Shown: piece by piece, positions 26,368 through 34,546 of the stretch | Layout of the letters: the number at the start of each line of letters is the position of its first letter | Position numbering within the stretch: position 1 is the first letter of the stretch | Source: Clostridiales bacterium | GTDB lineage: Bacteria > Bacillota_A > Clostridia > Oscillospirales > Oscillospiraceae | Length of the DNA stretch: 64,000 bases | Reading direction: 5' to 3' | Assembly (NCBI GenBank): GCA_004553625.1 | Contig: SFKX01000013.1 | Location: forward strand, 11,937 to 75,936 | Position numbers and translations under genes: made by a program | The notes under the pieces: model-generated | Databases searched by the model: none | What the model was told of the DNA's origin: nothing | What the model saw: only the letters and a program-made list of their open reading frames with translations

Positions 26368-26694
26368 TTGAACTCACAATATAAAAAGGGCGTTTTGGAG
26401 CTGTGCGTGCTGGCGCTTTTGTCGGAGCGGGACCGCTATGGCTACGAGGTCTCGGAGCAGCTCTCGCGCAGCATAGAGATAGCGGACGGGACGGTGTATC
26501 CGATCCTGCGGAAGCTGAAGGCGGAGGGGCTTGTGACGACGTACTTGCAGGAGGAGAGCGGCGGCCCGCCGCGGAAGTACTACAAGCTGACCGGCCTGGG
26601 CGCGGAGAGCTATGCGCGCGACCGGGCGGAGTATCTGGAATTTGCGGCTGCTGTGCAGCAGATCTTGGAGGCGAAGAGAAATGACAAGGGATGA
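26368..26694 (+). CDS. PadR-family transcriptional regulator
   Basis: The 108-residue winged-helix protein has QYKKGVLELCVLALLSERDRYGYEVSEQLSRSIEIADGTVYPILRKLKAEGL, then PRKYYKLTGLG, the standard PadR N-terminal domain, with a short C-terminal helix for dimerisation. The start is taken as TTG 26368, with GGGAGG 7 nt upstream; the GTG at 26341 lies inside the operator. The stop overlaps the DUF1700 gene by 14 bp, a pairing in which PadR usually represses expression of a membrane-stress protein and itself. Confidence 0.93.
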   Translation: MNSQYKKGVLELCVLALLSERDRYGYEVSEQLSRSIEIADGTVYPILRKLKAEGLVTTYLQEESGGPPRKYYKLTGLGAESYARDRAEYLEFAAAVQQILEAKRNDKG

Positions 26695-27418
26695 ATTCAT
26701 GGATAAGCTCGAGCGCGAGCTCGCGGCGCGGCGCGTGCCGGAGCCGGAGGACATACTGGCGGAGTACCGGCGGCATTTCGAGTACAAGCTGGCGGACGGC
26801 TACTCGGAGGAGGAGACGGCGGCGCGCCTGGGGGACCCGGCGGAGCTGGCGGCGCAGTTCGAGCCGGGCGAGGCCGAGTCCGGCTCCGGGCGCGGCGGGA
26901 GCGCGGCGCGCTCCGCGCTGACCTGGACGGGACTCATATTTGCGGACATGTTCGTCCTGAGCTTTTTTGCGGTGTTTGCGTCCTGGGTGCTGGCGGTGGC
27001 CTGCACGGCGCTGGCCTCGGGGCTGGTGGGGCTCTGCCTGCTCATCCCCTTCGACCTGGGGCCATGGGTGCAGCTGCCGGAGCTGCCCTATTGGTGCGGC
27101 GTGCTGCACGGGCTGGCGCTCCTGGCGCTGGCGGTGCTGGCGGCTGCGGGCTGCGGCTATTTTGCGCGGCTTCTGGCGCAGCTGTGGAGAAGTTATTTCC
27201 GCTTCCACCGGAACGCGGCGGCCGCCGCGGCGGGCCGGCCCGTACTGCCCCCGGTCCCGGCCTGGCCGCAGCTCGGCGCTGTCCGGCGCAGGCGGCTGAG
27301 ACGTGTGCTCATCGTTGCCCTGGCGGCGCTGGTGGTCTTTGCCGCCGCGGCGATGACGGTCTCCGCGCTCACCGCCGGCGCTCTGGAGTACTGGCACGCC
27401 TGGGGCTGGTTCCAATAA
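26681..27418 (+). CDS. DUF1700 (HAAS) membrane protein partnered with PadR
   Basis: The 245-residue protein has a cytosolic N-terminus MTRDEFMDKLERELAARRVPEPEDILAEYRRHFEYKLADGYSEEE...LGDPAELA (residues 1-65), which is the HAAS/DUF1700 helical domain, followed by about four membrane segments. The HAAS domain is thought to link membrane proteins to PadR-controlled responses; the precise job is unknown. The start is ATG 26681 with GGAGG 9 nt upstream, inside the end of padR. Confidence 0.87.
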   Translation: MTRDEFMDKLERELAARRVPEPEDILAEYRRHFEYKLADGYSEEETAARLGDPAELAAQFEPGEAESGSGRGGSAARSALTWTGLIFADMFVLSFFAVFASWVLAVACTALASGLVGLCLLIPFDLGPWVQLPELPYWCGVLHGLALLALAVLAAAGCGYFARLLAQLWRSYFRFHRNAAAAAAGRPVLPPVPAWPQLGAVRRRRLRRVLIVALAALVVFAAAAMTVSALTAGALEYWHAWGWFQ

Positions 27419-27433
27419 TTGCGTCAAAGCACA

Positions 27434-27638
27434 AAAGTTTTCGCCCGCCTTTTACAAAAGGCGGCGGAGTCCAGAGGCGGCGCCTCTGGCCGCGCTCCGC
27501 AGAGCGCGGAATGCCCCTATCCTCACAAAAGCGCAGGAGGGGGGCAAGGGGGGACCCTCGCCGGGGGTCCCCCCCTATTATCGTGCTCATAGGAGCAAAA
27601 AGCTCGCCCGCCTTTTGTAAAAGGCGGGCGAAAACTTT
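27434..27638. repeat. Multi-hairpin intergenic element with 31-bp inverted terminal repeats
   Basis: Exact 31-bp inverted repeats (27434-27464 and 27608-27638), each itself containing the palindromic core CCGCCTTTTACAAAAGGCGG, bound a 205-bp segment. Inside are three more GC hairpins: 27471-27489, 27490-27509 and 27549-27576. No coding capacity is visible. On the minus strand the outer repeat can serve as the terminator of the SGNH gene. It looks like a MITE-like or dispersed structured repeat. Confidence 0.7.
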
Positions 27639-27649
27639 CAATTATTCTC

Positions 27650-28336
27650 TTACGTCAGCAGGGGCTTTGCCTGGGGGAGGACGTATTCAAACATCTTCCG
27701 GTGGCCTTCGGGGCTGGGGTGGATGCCGTCCTCGCTGAAGAGGCCCTCGAAATTGCGCTTGAGCAGGAACGCACTGCGCACGTCCAGCATCGGCACGCCG
27801 CGGCGCGCGGCGATGCGCATGACGGCGAGGTTATACATCTCGTTCCAGTGCTCGATGCTCTCCGTCGAGCCCAAAAAGCGCATCAGGGCCTTCGGGTCCA
27901 GCTTGCGGGAGAACCAGTCGAAATAGCGCTTGCCGTAGACCGGGATGAGGTTTATCACGACGGGCTTGCTGCCCAGCGCGATTATCCCGTCCAGCACGCG
28001 GTTATAATACTCCGCGAACTTTTCCATCGGCGTGTTGCAGTCGTGCGCAGCCTCCGGCTCCGCCGCCACCGCCGGCCAGTTGAAGTCCGAGTCGTTCCCG
28101 CCGAGCATGACCAGCGTCGTCGGGCAGGCGGAGATGTCCTTCGCGTAGCGCTCCAGGCGCTTCAGGGCCGCGCCCGAGGTGCAGCCGAACTTCGAGTGGT
28201 TCTTGAGCTCCGAGTCCAGACTGCTCCCCAGCAGGTTCACAAACGAATCCTTCCAGTGCGTATACCTCGCGCTGTCCGAGAGATATACGACTCCGCCGGT
28301 TATCGAGTCTCCTATTATACATATCGGGCTGGACAT
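27650..28336 (-). CDS. SGNH/GDSL-family hydrolase
   Basis: The 228-residue protein has block I GDSIT (catalytic Ser11), block III VMLGGNDSDF and block V EDGIHPSPEGH with the Asp/His pair, which define SGNH esterases/lipases that deacylate small esters, lipids or wall polymers. No signal peptide is visible, so it is likely cytosolic. The start is ATG 28336, with GAGG 8 nt upstream; a longer version from 28372 would begin upstream of the expected transcription start. Confidence 0.88.
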   Translation of the reverse strand: MSSPICIIGDSITGGVVYLSDSARYTHWKDSFVNLLGSSLDSELKNHSKFGCTSGAALKRLERYAKDISACPTTLVMLGGNDSDFNWPAVAAEPEAAHDCNTPMEKFAEYYNRVLDGIIALGSKPVVINLIPVYGKRYFDWFSRKLDPKALMRFLGSTESIEHWNEMYNLAVMRIAARRGVPMLDVRSAFLLKRNFEGLFSEDGIHPSPEGHRKMFEYVLPQAKPLLT

Positions 28337-28372
28337 GACGCAAACCTCGCTTTCCTCCGCTGTCATGTCCAT

Positions 28373-28401
28373 ATTATATGACCGTCCCGCGGCTTTGTCA
28401 A
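28373..28401 (-). promoter_or_regulatory. Consensus promoter of the SGNH hydrolase gene
   Basis: On the minus strand TTGACA (28401-28396) and TATAAT (28378-28373) are 17 nt apart, both perfect. The position supports translation from 28336. Confidence 0.85.
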
Positions 28402-28432
28402 CACAAAAGGAACTATAATAACAAAAGAATTT

Positions 28433-29779
28433 TTAGTTACTGCACTCCATCGTGTAGCTGAAGCAGCTGCCCTCGCCGGGGCGGCTCTCGACCTCCAGCC
28501 TGCCGCCGTGGGCCTCGGCTATCTGCTTCACCATCGAGAGGCCCAGGCCGGAGCCGCGGTCCACGCCGCGGGAGCTGTCCGCCTGCCAGAAGCGCTCCCA
28601 GATGTGGGGCAGGTCCTTTTTGTCTATGCCGATGCCCGTGTCGCGGACCTCCAGCCGCAGCCGCCCGGACTGGGCGTGCAGGCTCACGCGGACCTTTCCG
28701 CCCTCCGCCGTATACTTGAAGGCGTTCTCCACCAGGTTCTGCACCAGCCGCGCCATGAGGCCCACGTCCATATTCGCGTAGACGCCGGGCTCTATGTCCT
28801 TTTCGAGCTGCACGTCCCGGCCGGAGGCCACGGCGGCCTCGTCGCAGACTATCTCGCACAGCTCCGAGTAGTTCGCCCGCTCGAAGCTCAGCCGCTGCGT
28901 ACCCTGGTCCATCCGCGTGATGTTGAGCAGCTGGTTTATGAGCGCGGACATCTTCCGCGACTGCCGCTCCACGACCTCCATGGACTCCTCGTAGTCCTCC
29001 ACGGTCTTGGCGTTCTGCCGCGCGTATTCGCACTCCGCTATGATGACGGCGATGGGCGTCCGCAATTCGTGCGAGGCGTCCGAGGCGAAGCGCTTTTCCG
29101 CGTTGAAGGAGTGCTCCAGCCTGTCGAACATCCGGTCGAAGGTCGCGGCGAGGCGGTGTATCTCGTCCCTGCCGCGCTTTAGGCCGATGCGCGCCGTCAG
29201 GTCCGAGCCGTCCGAGATGGCGTCCACGGTGTCCGTTATCTGCCGCACCGGCAGAAAGGCCCGCCGCGCGATGAGCCAGCCCACCACCGCCGTCAGCAGC
29301 ACCAGCACCGGGAACAGCACCAGGGAGAGTATGACGATCACCCGCACGGCGGAAAAGGAGTTGTCCGTGGACGTTATCCCCCGCAGCCAGACGTTCCCGC
29401 CCGGGTTCTGGACGTAGAGGTCGTAGACCAGGTATTTCTCCCCGTCTATGACGACGTCGCGCGTCTGCCCGTTCAGGAATTCCTCGTCACCCTCGAAGTG
29501 GCGCAGGCCCGCGCCGCCTATGAGCTCCTTCGCCTCGTCGTAGACGAGGATATAGACGTTGTGCCGGTAGAGGTTCAGCTCGTCCAGGTCGAGGTAGCCG
29601 TTTTCGTACTCCACGTCGTCTATGTTGTCGTGCACGACGTCGAGCAGCGTGGTCTCGGCGTTGTTCGTCAGGACGCGGTTGCCCACGATGAGCATGAAGA
29701 TGAGCACCAGCGCCACTACCAGGACCATCATCAGCGTGAAGTAGATGGTGACGCGGGTCTTTATCGTTATGAATCTCAT
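28433..29779 (-). CDS. Sensor histidine kinase
   Basis: The 448-residue protein has two membrane segments (about residues 13-35 and 146-170) flanking a ~110-residue external sensor domain. It then has a HAMP linker (RRAFLPVRQITDTVDAI), the H-box ASHELRTPIAV (H237), N-box QNLVENAFKYT, and G-boxes DTGIGI and RGSGLGLSMVKQI. It autophosphorylates and passes phosphate to the OmpR-type regulator encoded just upstream; the two genes overlap as ATGA. The sensor domain gives no clear ligand. Confidence 0.95.
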   Translation of the reverse strand: MRFITIKTRVTIYFTLMMVLVVALVLIFMLIVGNRVLTNNAETTLLDVVHDNIDDVEYENGYLDLDELNLYRHNVYILVYDEAKELIGGAGLRHFEGDEEFLNGQTRDVVIDGEKYLVYDLYVQNPGGNVWLRGITSTDNSFSAVRVIVILSLVLFPVLVLLTAVVGWLIARRAFLPVRQITDTVDAISDGSDLTARIGLKRGRDEIHRLAATFDRMFDRLEHSFNAEKRFASDASHELRTPIAVIIAECEYARQNAKTVEDYEESMEVVERQSRKMSALINQLLNITRMDQGTQRLSFERANYSELCEIVCDEAAVASGRDVQLEKDIEPGVYANMDVGLMARLVQNLVENAFKYTAEGGKVRVSLHAQSGRLRLEVRDTGIGIDKKDLPHIWERFWQADSSRGVDRGSGLGLSMVKQIAEAHGGRLEVESRPGEGSCFSYTMECSN

Positions 29780-30450
29780 GCCTCGTCCCTCAGCACCCAG
29801 CCCACGCCGCGCACGGTGTGGATGAGCTTTTTCTCAAAGTCCGCGTCCAGCTTGCGCCGGAGGTAGCTCATATAGACGTCCACAACGTTCGTGCCGCCCT
29901 CCCAGTCGTAGCTCCAGACGTTGTTCTCTATCGCCTCGCGCGAGAGGACGCTGCCCTTGTTGCGGATCATGAACTCCAAAACGGCGAACTCCTTGGCGGA
30001 GAGCTCTATGTTCTTCCCCGCCCGCGTGACGCGGTGGGCGGAAGAGTCCAGGGAGAGGTCCCCGCAGGTAAAGACGTTCGTCGCGCTGCCGGTCGTCTTG
30101 CGGGTCATGGCGCGGATGCGCGCCAGCAGCTCGTCGAAGGAAAAGGGCTTCACCAGGTAGTCGTTCGCGCCCAGGTCCAGGCCCGCGACCCTGTCGCCCA
30201 CGGCGTCCCGCGCCGTCAGGAAGAGCACGGGAGTCGCGTCGCCGCGCTCTCGCAGGCGGCGCACCGCCTCAAAGCCGTCCATCCGCGGCATCATCACGTC
30301 GAACACCGCCGCGTCGTAAACGGCGGCCTCCAGGTAGTCCAGGGCCTCCCGGCCGTCGTAGCAGGCGTCCGTCGAATAGCCCGCCGCCGCGAGCCGCTTG
30401 CAGATTATACGGTTGAGGTCGCGTTCGTCCTCTACCACGAGTATCCTCAT
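29776..30450 (-). CDS. OmpR/PhoB-family response regulator
   Basis: The 224-residue protein has a receiver domain (MRILVVEDERDLN, phosphoacceptor D51 in VFDVMMPRMDG, Thr in FLTARD, Lys in DYLVKPF) and a C-terminal winged helix (FTCGDLSLDSSAHRV, ELSAKEFAVLEFMIRN, VVDVYMSYLRRKLD). It is the partner of the kinase downstream. The start is ATG 30450, with a G-rich ribosome site 7 nt upstream; the longer in-frame start has none. Target genes are unknown. Confidence 0.96.
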   Translation of the reverse strand: MRILVVEDERDLNRIICKRLAAAGYSTDACYDGREALDYLEAAVYDAAVFDVMMPRMDGFEAVRRLRERGDATPVLFLTARDAVGDRVAGLDLGANDYLVKPFSFDELLARIRAMTRKTTGSATNVFTCGDLSLDSSAHRVTRAGKNIELSAKEFAVLEFMIRNKGSVLSREAIENNVWSYDWEGGTNVVDVYMSYLRRKLDADFEKKLIHTVRGVGWVLRDEA

Positions 30451-30501
30451 TTCATCGCCCCCCGCTCTATTCTTGCACCCCGGCATTAAAGCTATATTAA
30501 A

Positions 30502-30525
30502 CCGCCCCGGTTTTCGCCGGGGCGG
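30502..30525. terminator. GC hairpin between the acyltransferase and the response regulator
   Basis: CCGCCCCGG (30502-30510) pairs with CCGGGGCGG (30517-30525). On the minus strand TTTAATAT follows; on the plus strand a T6 run lies 5 nt after it. It probably ends the acyltransferase transcript. Confidence 0.6.
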
Positions 30526-30535
30526 AACTGTTTTT

Positions 30536-31816
30536 TCAGTCTCTTTTCCAGGGGAAGTCCTGCCAGGCGCCGCCGTTCAGGCGGTGCAGCTCCTCCGTCG
30601 CCTGCATCCAGAGCTCCGCGGACTCCCGCTCCGGGTAGAACTCGCAGAACTCGCCCTCCACAAAGGTGTAAAAACGCGAGACGTCCGTACACATGCCGTA
30701 GGTCGGCAGCTGCTTGATCGGCACGAAAAAGCTCCAGGGCTCGCCGCTGCGCGTCCCCTCGTAGCTAAGGCCCGCCGCGTTCACCTTGAGCTCGCCCTCG
30801 CCCACTATCTCGGAGGTGGCCTGGTCTTTCAGGAGCCTGTCCTCCGGGAGCATACCCAGCTTCACGCGCTCGCGCAGCTCGAAGCCCGGCTCCGCGGCCA
30901 GGCGGCGGATGTGCGCGCGCTGCATGTCGAACCAGACGCGCGGCGTCTCCGGGATGACGCAGTCCGCGTTCTCGGGCGTGAGGTCATAGTATTCGTTGAG
31001 GCTCGCGGCGTTGCCGCAGTTCTTGCAGAAGATGCGGTCCCCCTCGCTGGCCATGACCAGGTCCCTGCCGCACTTCGGGCACCAGTAGAGCAGCTGGTGG
31101 AGGTTCCGGGCCATCCGGCCCTTGCCGGCGTATTTGACGCGGGCGGTCTTGTTCCACTCGTAGTCGTCGTGGTAGAGTTTCTCGTCGAGCTCGGCCTGTA
31201 TCTCCTCGGCGGAGAGCTCGGCCAGGCGCTCCTTCGTGAAGAGGACGCCCACCTCCACCTCCACGCGGCCGGGCCTGTCCTCCAGGTCGAACTTCGGCGC
31301 GGTGAGGTAGCCGCCCGAGATCTTTGTATACAGGACGGGGACCTTGAGGCTCTTGAGCAGATGCCCGCTGCCCACGGCGCAGGGCTGGTTCGCCCCGGAG
31401 ATGCTGCTCATCCCCTCCGGCAGGAGGATGATGCGCCCGCCCTCCCGGATTATCCGCAGGATCTGGCGGATGGAGTGCGGCTGCTTTGTGAAGTTCTTCT
31501 TCGGCACGGTTTGCATCTGCGTCAGCACGCCGTGCAGGTGGCTGCGGAAAAACTCGTTGTAGCCCACGACGAAGTTGAAGGTGTCCGGCCAGAAGGCCGG
31601 GGCCGTGAACACATAGTCCTCGCGCGAGGCGTGGTTTGAAACGACTATGTAGGGCTTGCCCCTGTAGGGTTTTATATCGTCCGCATAGTGGAAGCTGACG
31701 CCCAGCTTCTTTTTGAACAGCGTGTTCGCCACGCCCACCATGACCCGGAACTTCAGCTTGTTCACCGGCTTCAGCTTGCAGCTGTCCACCTTTTCTCTCA
31801 GGCTCGGCTTATCCAT
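30536..31816 (-). CDS. PlsC-like acyltransferase with C-terminal zinc ribbon
   Basis: The 426-residue protein has an N-terminal 1-acylglycerol-3-phosphate acyltransferase domain with the HX4D motif NHASRED (H62, D67) and the substrate motif LLPEGMSSIS near residue 132. Family members transfer an acyl chain to lysophosphatidate or related lipids. After about residue 240 it carries a zinc ribbon (CPKCG ... CKNCG) and a further ~150-residue beta-rich region not seen in ordinary PlsC. The extra part may sense or recruit a partner; that is inference. No strong ribosome site precedes the ATG at 31816. Confidence 0.85.
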   Translation of the reverse strand: MDKPSLREKVDSCKLKPVNKLKFRVMVGVANTLFKKKLGVSFHYADDIKPYRGKPYIVVSNHASREDYVFTAPAFWPDTFNFVVGYNEFFRSHLHGVLTQMQTVPKKNFTKQPHSIRQILRIIREGGRIILLPEGMSSISGANQPCAVGSGHLLKSLKVPVLYTKISGGYLTAPKFDLEDRPGRVEVEVGVLFTKERLAELSAEEIQAELDEKLYHDDYEWNKTARVKYAGKGRMARNLHQLLYWCPKCGRDLVMASEGDRIFCKNCGNAASLNEYYDLTPENADCVIPETPRVWFDMQRAHIRRLAAEPGFELRERVKLGMLPEDRLLKDQATSEIVGEGELKVNAAGLSYEGTRSGEPWSFFVPIKQLPTYGMCTDVSRFYTFVEGEFCEFYPERESAELWMQATEELHRLNGGAWQDFPWKRD

Positions 31817-31840
31817 CCGCTACCCACCGTCCTCTACAAA

Positions 31841-32089
31841 AAATCAGGGGCGGGTATCCCCCTGCCCCTGATTCAGCTTGTCTAAGAAGGCAAGCCTCCT
31901 TAGACAAAGGGGATTGCACTTCGCTGCGCGCCTCGCTTTGCTCGACACTCCGCTCCGCGAGATGTATTTTCGGCGACGTACACGCCGCCGCCGAAAATGC
32001 TCGAAATTTATTTCGCGGCTGCGGCCGCGAAACTCTGCGAGGCTTGGAGGCAGACTAAATCAGGGGCGGGTATCCCCCTGCCCCTGATT
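31841..32089. repeat. Multi-hairpin intergenic element bounded by 33-bp direct repeats
   Basis: The same 33-bp sequence occurs at 31841-31873 and 32057-32089. Each copy is itself a hairpin (AATCAGGGGC paired with GCCCCTGATT). Between them lie three more imperfect or perfect stem-loops (about 31879-31906, 31965-32000 and 32011-32032). There is no plausible gene. It lies exactly between the acyltransferase and the end of the phage cluster. Confidence 0.7.
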
Positions 32090-32111
32090 ATAAACACATT
32101 GTTCAAAAAGT

Positions 32112-32375
32112 TCAAGCACTATCGCCCCGGCGCTCCAGGAGCGCGAGCCGGACCTCGTGCCTGTCCACCGCCTCCTCGAGGCCGTCTATCCGCCCGTGCA
32201 GGCGCGCGTGACTGCGGCTGTTGTCCCCCGTCAGCGTCTCGAGCTTGCCCGTCAGGGACTCCACCGTCGCGCCCAGCTTGGTGATGATGGTGTTCAGCTT
32301 TATGATCGGCGTCACCAGGCTTATCGCCACGCCCGCCAGCGCCGCTATGACGCCGAGCGCCGCCCAATCGCTCAC
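32112..32375 (-). CDS. Small membrane-anchored coiled-coil protein, XhlA/holin-associated type
   Basis: The 87-residue protein has one N-terminal membrane helix (ALGVIAALAGVAISLVTPII), then a ~55-residue helical, charged stretch likely to form a coiled coil (TKLGATVESLTGKLETL...RLHGRIDGLEEAVDRHEVRLALLERR). Such proteins (XhlA-like) sit next to holins in phage lysis modules. The assignment rests on topology and position only. It is the last gene of the phage unit. Confidence 0.65.
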   Translation of the reverse strand: MSDWAALGVIAALAGVAISLVTPIIKLNTIITKLGATVESLTGKLETLTGDNSRSHARLHGRIDGLEEAVDRHEVRLALLERRGDSA

Positions 32376-32378
32376 CGC

Positions 32379-32786
32379 TCACCACCTCGCAAAGTTCCCC
32401 TGCTCCACTCCGCCGTAGAGCAGCTCGATGTCCTCCAGGTCCGCGCGCCGCCTCGCCAGGTACACCGCGCGCAGCTCCTCGTAGCGCTGCTGGTAGAAGC
32501 TCGCCGCCGCCGGGTTCTCGTCCACCAGCAGGTTCGCCGCCAGTCCGTAGGGCAGGGCCGAAAGGCCGTAGTTCTCCTCCACGGGCAGGAGGTCCTCCGT
32601 CCCGGAGGCCGGGAGCCAGCCCTCACTCTCGCCCGTCAGGGTCCGCAGCTCGGCGCACAGCGCGTTCAGGATCGCCGGCGCGCGCCGCTCATAGTCCTTC
32701 GTGTCCGCGCTCTGCGCCCCGCCCTGGGGGTCCAGCTCGTCCATGAGCCCCATCGCCGCTGCGAACACGCTCTCGACTGTCGTCAT
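32379..32786 (-). CDS. Phage head-tail adaptor-like protein
   Basis: The 135-residue, mainly helical protein resembles gp6-like head-tail connector proteins: an N-terminal helical bundle (ILNALCAELRTLTG) and then YGLAANLLVDENPAAASFYQQRYEEL, a pattern common in this group. In most phages this gene follows the coat gene; here it lies after the holin, at the far end of the cluster. The adaptor call is tentative. Confidence 0.5.
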   Translation of the reverse strand: MTTVESVFAAAMGLMDELDPQGGAQSADTKDYERRAPAILNALCAELRTLTGESEGWLPASGTEDLLPVEENYGLSALPYGLAANLLVDENPAAASFYQQRYEELRAVYLARRRADLEDIELLYGGVEQGNFARW

Positions 32787-32843
32787 ATGTACGCTCCTTT
32801 CCCTCCCGCCCGTCCCGATGGTACGGGACGGGCGGGGCCTTTC

Positions 32844-33101
32844 TCAGTTCTTTTTGGGCTCCTCGTAGCTGAGCGCCAGGCGGCTGTCGCCCACTCCCGC
32901 TGTCGTCGGGTCCGCCACCACGCCCAGGATCGTCAAAAGCGCGAAGAGCGCGTTCACGAGCTCCAGCAGCTTCGCCTGCAGGCCCTCCAGCTCCAGCGTG
33001 AAGCCGAAGAGACCCGCCACCACCTGCGCAAGCAGCAGCAGCGCCGGTATGAGCGAGAGCCAGAACACCTTGTTTTTGAGCCTGACCTTCCAGTTTATCA
33101 T
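32844..33101 (-). CDS. Phage holin, phiLC3-like
   Basis: The 85-residue protein begins INWKVRLKNKVFWLSLIPALLLLAQVV, has two membrane segments and ends with GVVADPTTAGVGDSRLALSYEEP, the conserved tail of phiLC3-family holins. It forms membrane lesions that release the endolysin. GGAGG lies 10 nt before the ATG, inside the end of the endolysin gene region. Confidence 0.9.
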   Translation of the reverse strand: MINWKVRLKNKVFWLSLIPALLLLAQVVAGLFGFTLELEGLQAKLLELVNALFALLTILGVVADPTTAGVGDSRLALSYEEPKKN

Positions 33102-33104
33102 GCG

Positions 33105-34520
33105 TCATTTACCTCCCGTCAGTCTGTAGAGCATGGTCCAGACCTGCTGGCGCGTCACCGGAGCGTCCGGGTTTTCCCCGTCCGAGATGTCCGCCGCCAT
33201 GACCCAGTCCCGGGCCAGCTCGTTTTCGCTCTTCGCCGGCTCCGGCCCGGGGACCACCTGGCCGCCGGGCCTGTTCAGGCCCGAGGCCGCGATGAGAGCC
33301 GGGTAGTCCAGATATGCCGCATTCATGTCCACGCGGCCCGAGATCCCGGACACCGAGCCCGAGCTCGTGTACTGCCAGATCCCGCCCGCCTGCGCGGGCT
33401 TTGCCGCAAGGTCCGGCGTGGCCGGCCACTGGGCCAGCCAGATGTCGTACTCCTTCGGGATGGCCGTGTCGTACCAGCGCGAGAGATAGTCCGGGTTCGT
33501 ATACACCATCGCGTAGTAGCCCGCCTTCTGCACGGCGCCGCAGAAGGCCCGCGCCAGGGAACTCACCAGCGCCTTCGTCACGGTGACGCCGTTTTTCTTC
33601 GCCGTGGTCTGGCTGTCGCCCTCGTAGTCGAAGGCGAGGGGATAGTCCATCTTGTAGGGCCGCACGGCCTCCAGGGCGTAAAGCGCCTCCTTCGCCGCCA
33701 TCTCCGGCGTGTAGGCGTAGGAGAACCAGTATATCCCGAAGGGGATGCCCAGGCGCTCGCACTCGGAGGCGTTGCGCCCGAACTTCGGGTCAACGTTGCC
33801 CTGGCCGTAGCCCGCCCGCAGCATCGCGAACTCCACTCCCGCGGCCTTCACCGCGGCCCAGTCGATGTCGCCCTGCCACTGGGAGACGTCTATGCCCTTT
33901 TTGAATTTCGTATCCGGCGTAGTTACAACCTCCTTTTCCTCCTCGAACCAGAGGAGGAGATAACTATAGATCGTCCGGCCGTCGCCCTTTATGCGGGTGC
34001 TGCCGTCATAGCACTGGGCGCTCCCGCCGCCGTCCAGGATGAGCCCGTCGACGATGCCGAGCGCCTGCATCCTCTTGGTCATCGCCTCGAGGGTGTAGCC
34101 CTTTTCAGTGACCTCCAGGACGCAGCCGCCGTCCCCGGTGAACCCCCACCAGGTCCGGGCGGTGGAACGGCGGACGTTCGCCGCCTGCCGCGCGATGACA
34201 TCGTCCCGCCGCGCTCCCGCCACGAGGACGGGCAGGGTCGAGAGATAGTTTTCGCGCTCGAGGTCCGCGCGCATCCGGGGCGCGCCGCCCGCGTCCCAGG
34301 CGAGGCCCCAGTCCATCCAGCTCTCGCGCGAGATGAGCTTCCCGCCCACCTTGTAGTTTCCGCAGGGCTTGGGGCCGGGGTCGTACCAGTGCGCGTTCGT
34401 CACGACCAGTTTGCCGGGATAGCGCCCGGCGTTTTTCTCGTACACGGCGCGCACGTCCGTATACGGCGGGGCGTGGTCGTCAAAGAGCTCCGCACGGAGC
34501 AGTTTGCCGCTGTATATCAT
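33105..34520 (-). CDS. Phage endolysin: DUF2233-type domain plus GH25 muramidase
   Basis: The 471-residue modular protein starts with a ~200-residue phosphodiester-glycosidase-like (DUF2233/NAGPA) domain ending in LGIVDGLILDGGGSAQCYDG. A GH25 lysozyme follows, from KKGIDVSQWQGDIDWAAVKAAGVEFAMLRAGYG to YDIWLAQW...GIWQYTS with DVSQWQG and the DYE of LAFDYEGD. The last ~45 residues (NELARDWVMAADISDGENPDAPVTRQQVWTMLYRL) resemble part of an SLH-type repeat. The GH25 part hydrolyses peptidoglycan; the N-terminal part may act on a wall sugar. The gene lies directly upstream of the holin. Confidence 0.88.
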   Translation of the reverse strand: MIYSGKLLRAELFDDHAPPYTDVRAVYEKNAGRYPGKLVVTNAHWYDPGPKPCGNYKVGGKLISRESWMDWGLAWDAGGAPRMRADLERENYLSTLPVLVAGARRDDVIARQAANVRRSTARTWWGFTGDGGCVLEVTEKGYTLEAMTKRMQALGIVDGLILDGGGSAQCYDGSTRIKGDGRTIYSYLLLWFEEEKEVVTTPDTKFKKGIDVSQWQGDIDWAAVKAAGVEFAMLRAGYGQGNVDPKFGRNASECERLGIPFGIYWFSYAYTPEMAAKEALYALEAVRPYKMDYPLAFDYEGDSQTTAKKNGVTVTKALVSSLARAFCGAVQKAGYYAMVYTNPDYLSRWYDTAIPKEYDIWLAQWPATPDLAAKPAQAGGIWQYTSSGSVSGISGRVDMNAAYLDYPALIAASGLNRPGGQVVPGPEPAKSENELARDWVMAADISDGENPDAPVTRQQVWTMLYRLTGGK

Positions 34521-34546
34521 TTCATCACATTTGCCTTTCCGCCCTC

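Noticed and set aside
27434..27638. CRISPR array or insertion sequence
   Set aside because: There are no regularly spaced direct repeats and no transposase; the repeats are inverted and occur once as a pair.
31878..32284. Small open frames inside the 31841-32089 element
   Set aside because: They follow the hairpin repeats, have no ribosome site and overlap the XhlA-like gene on the other strand.
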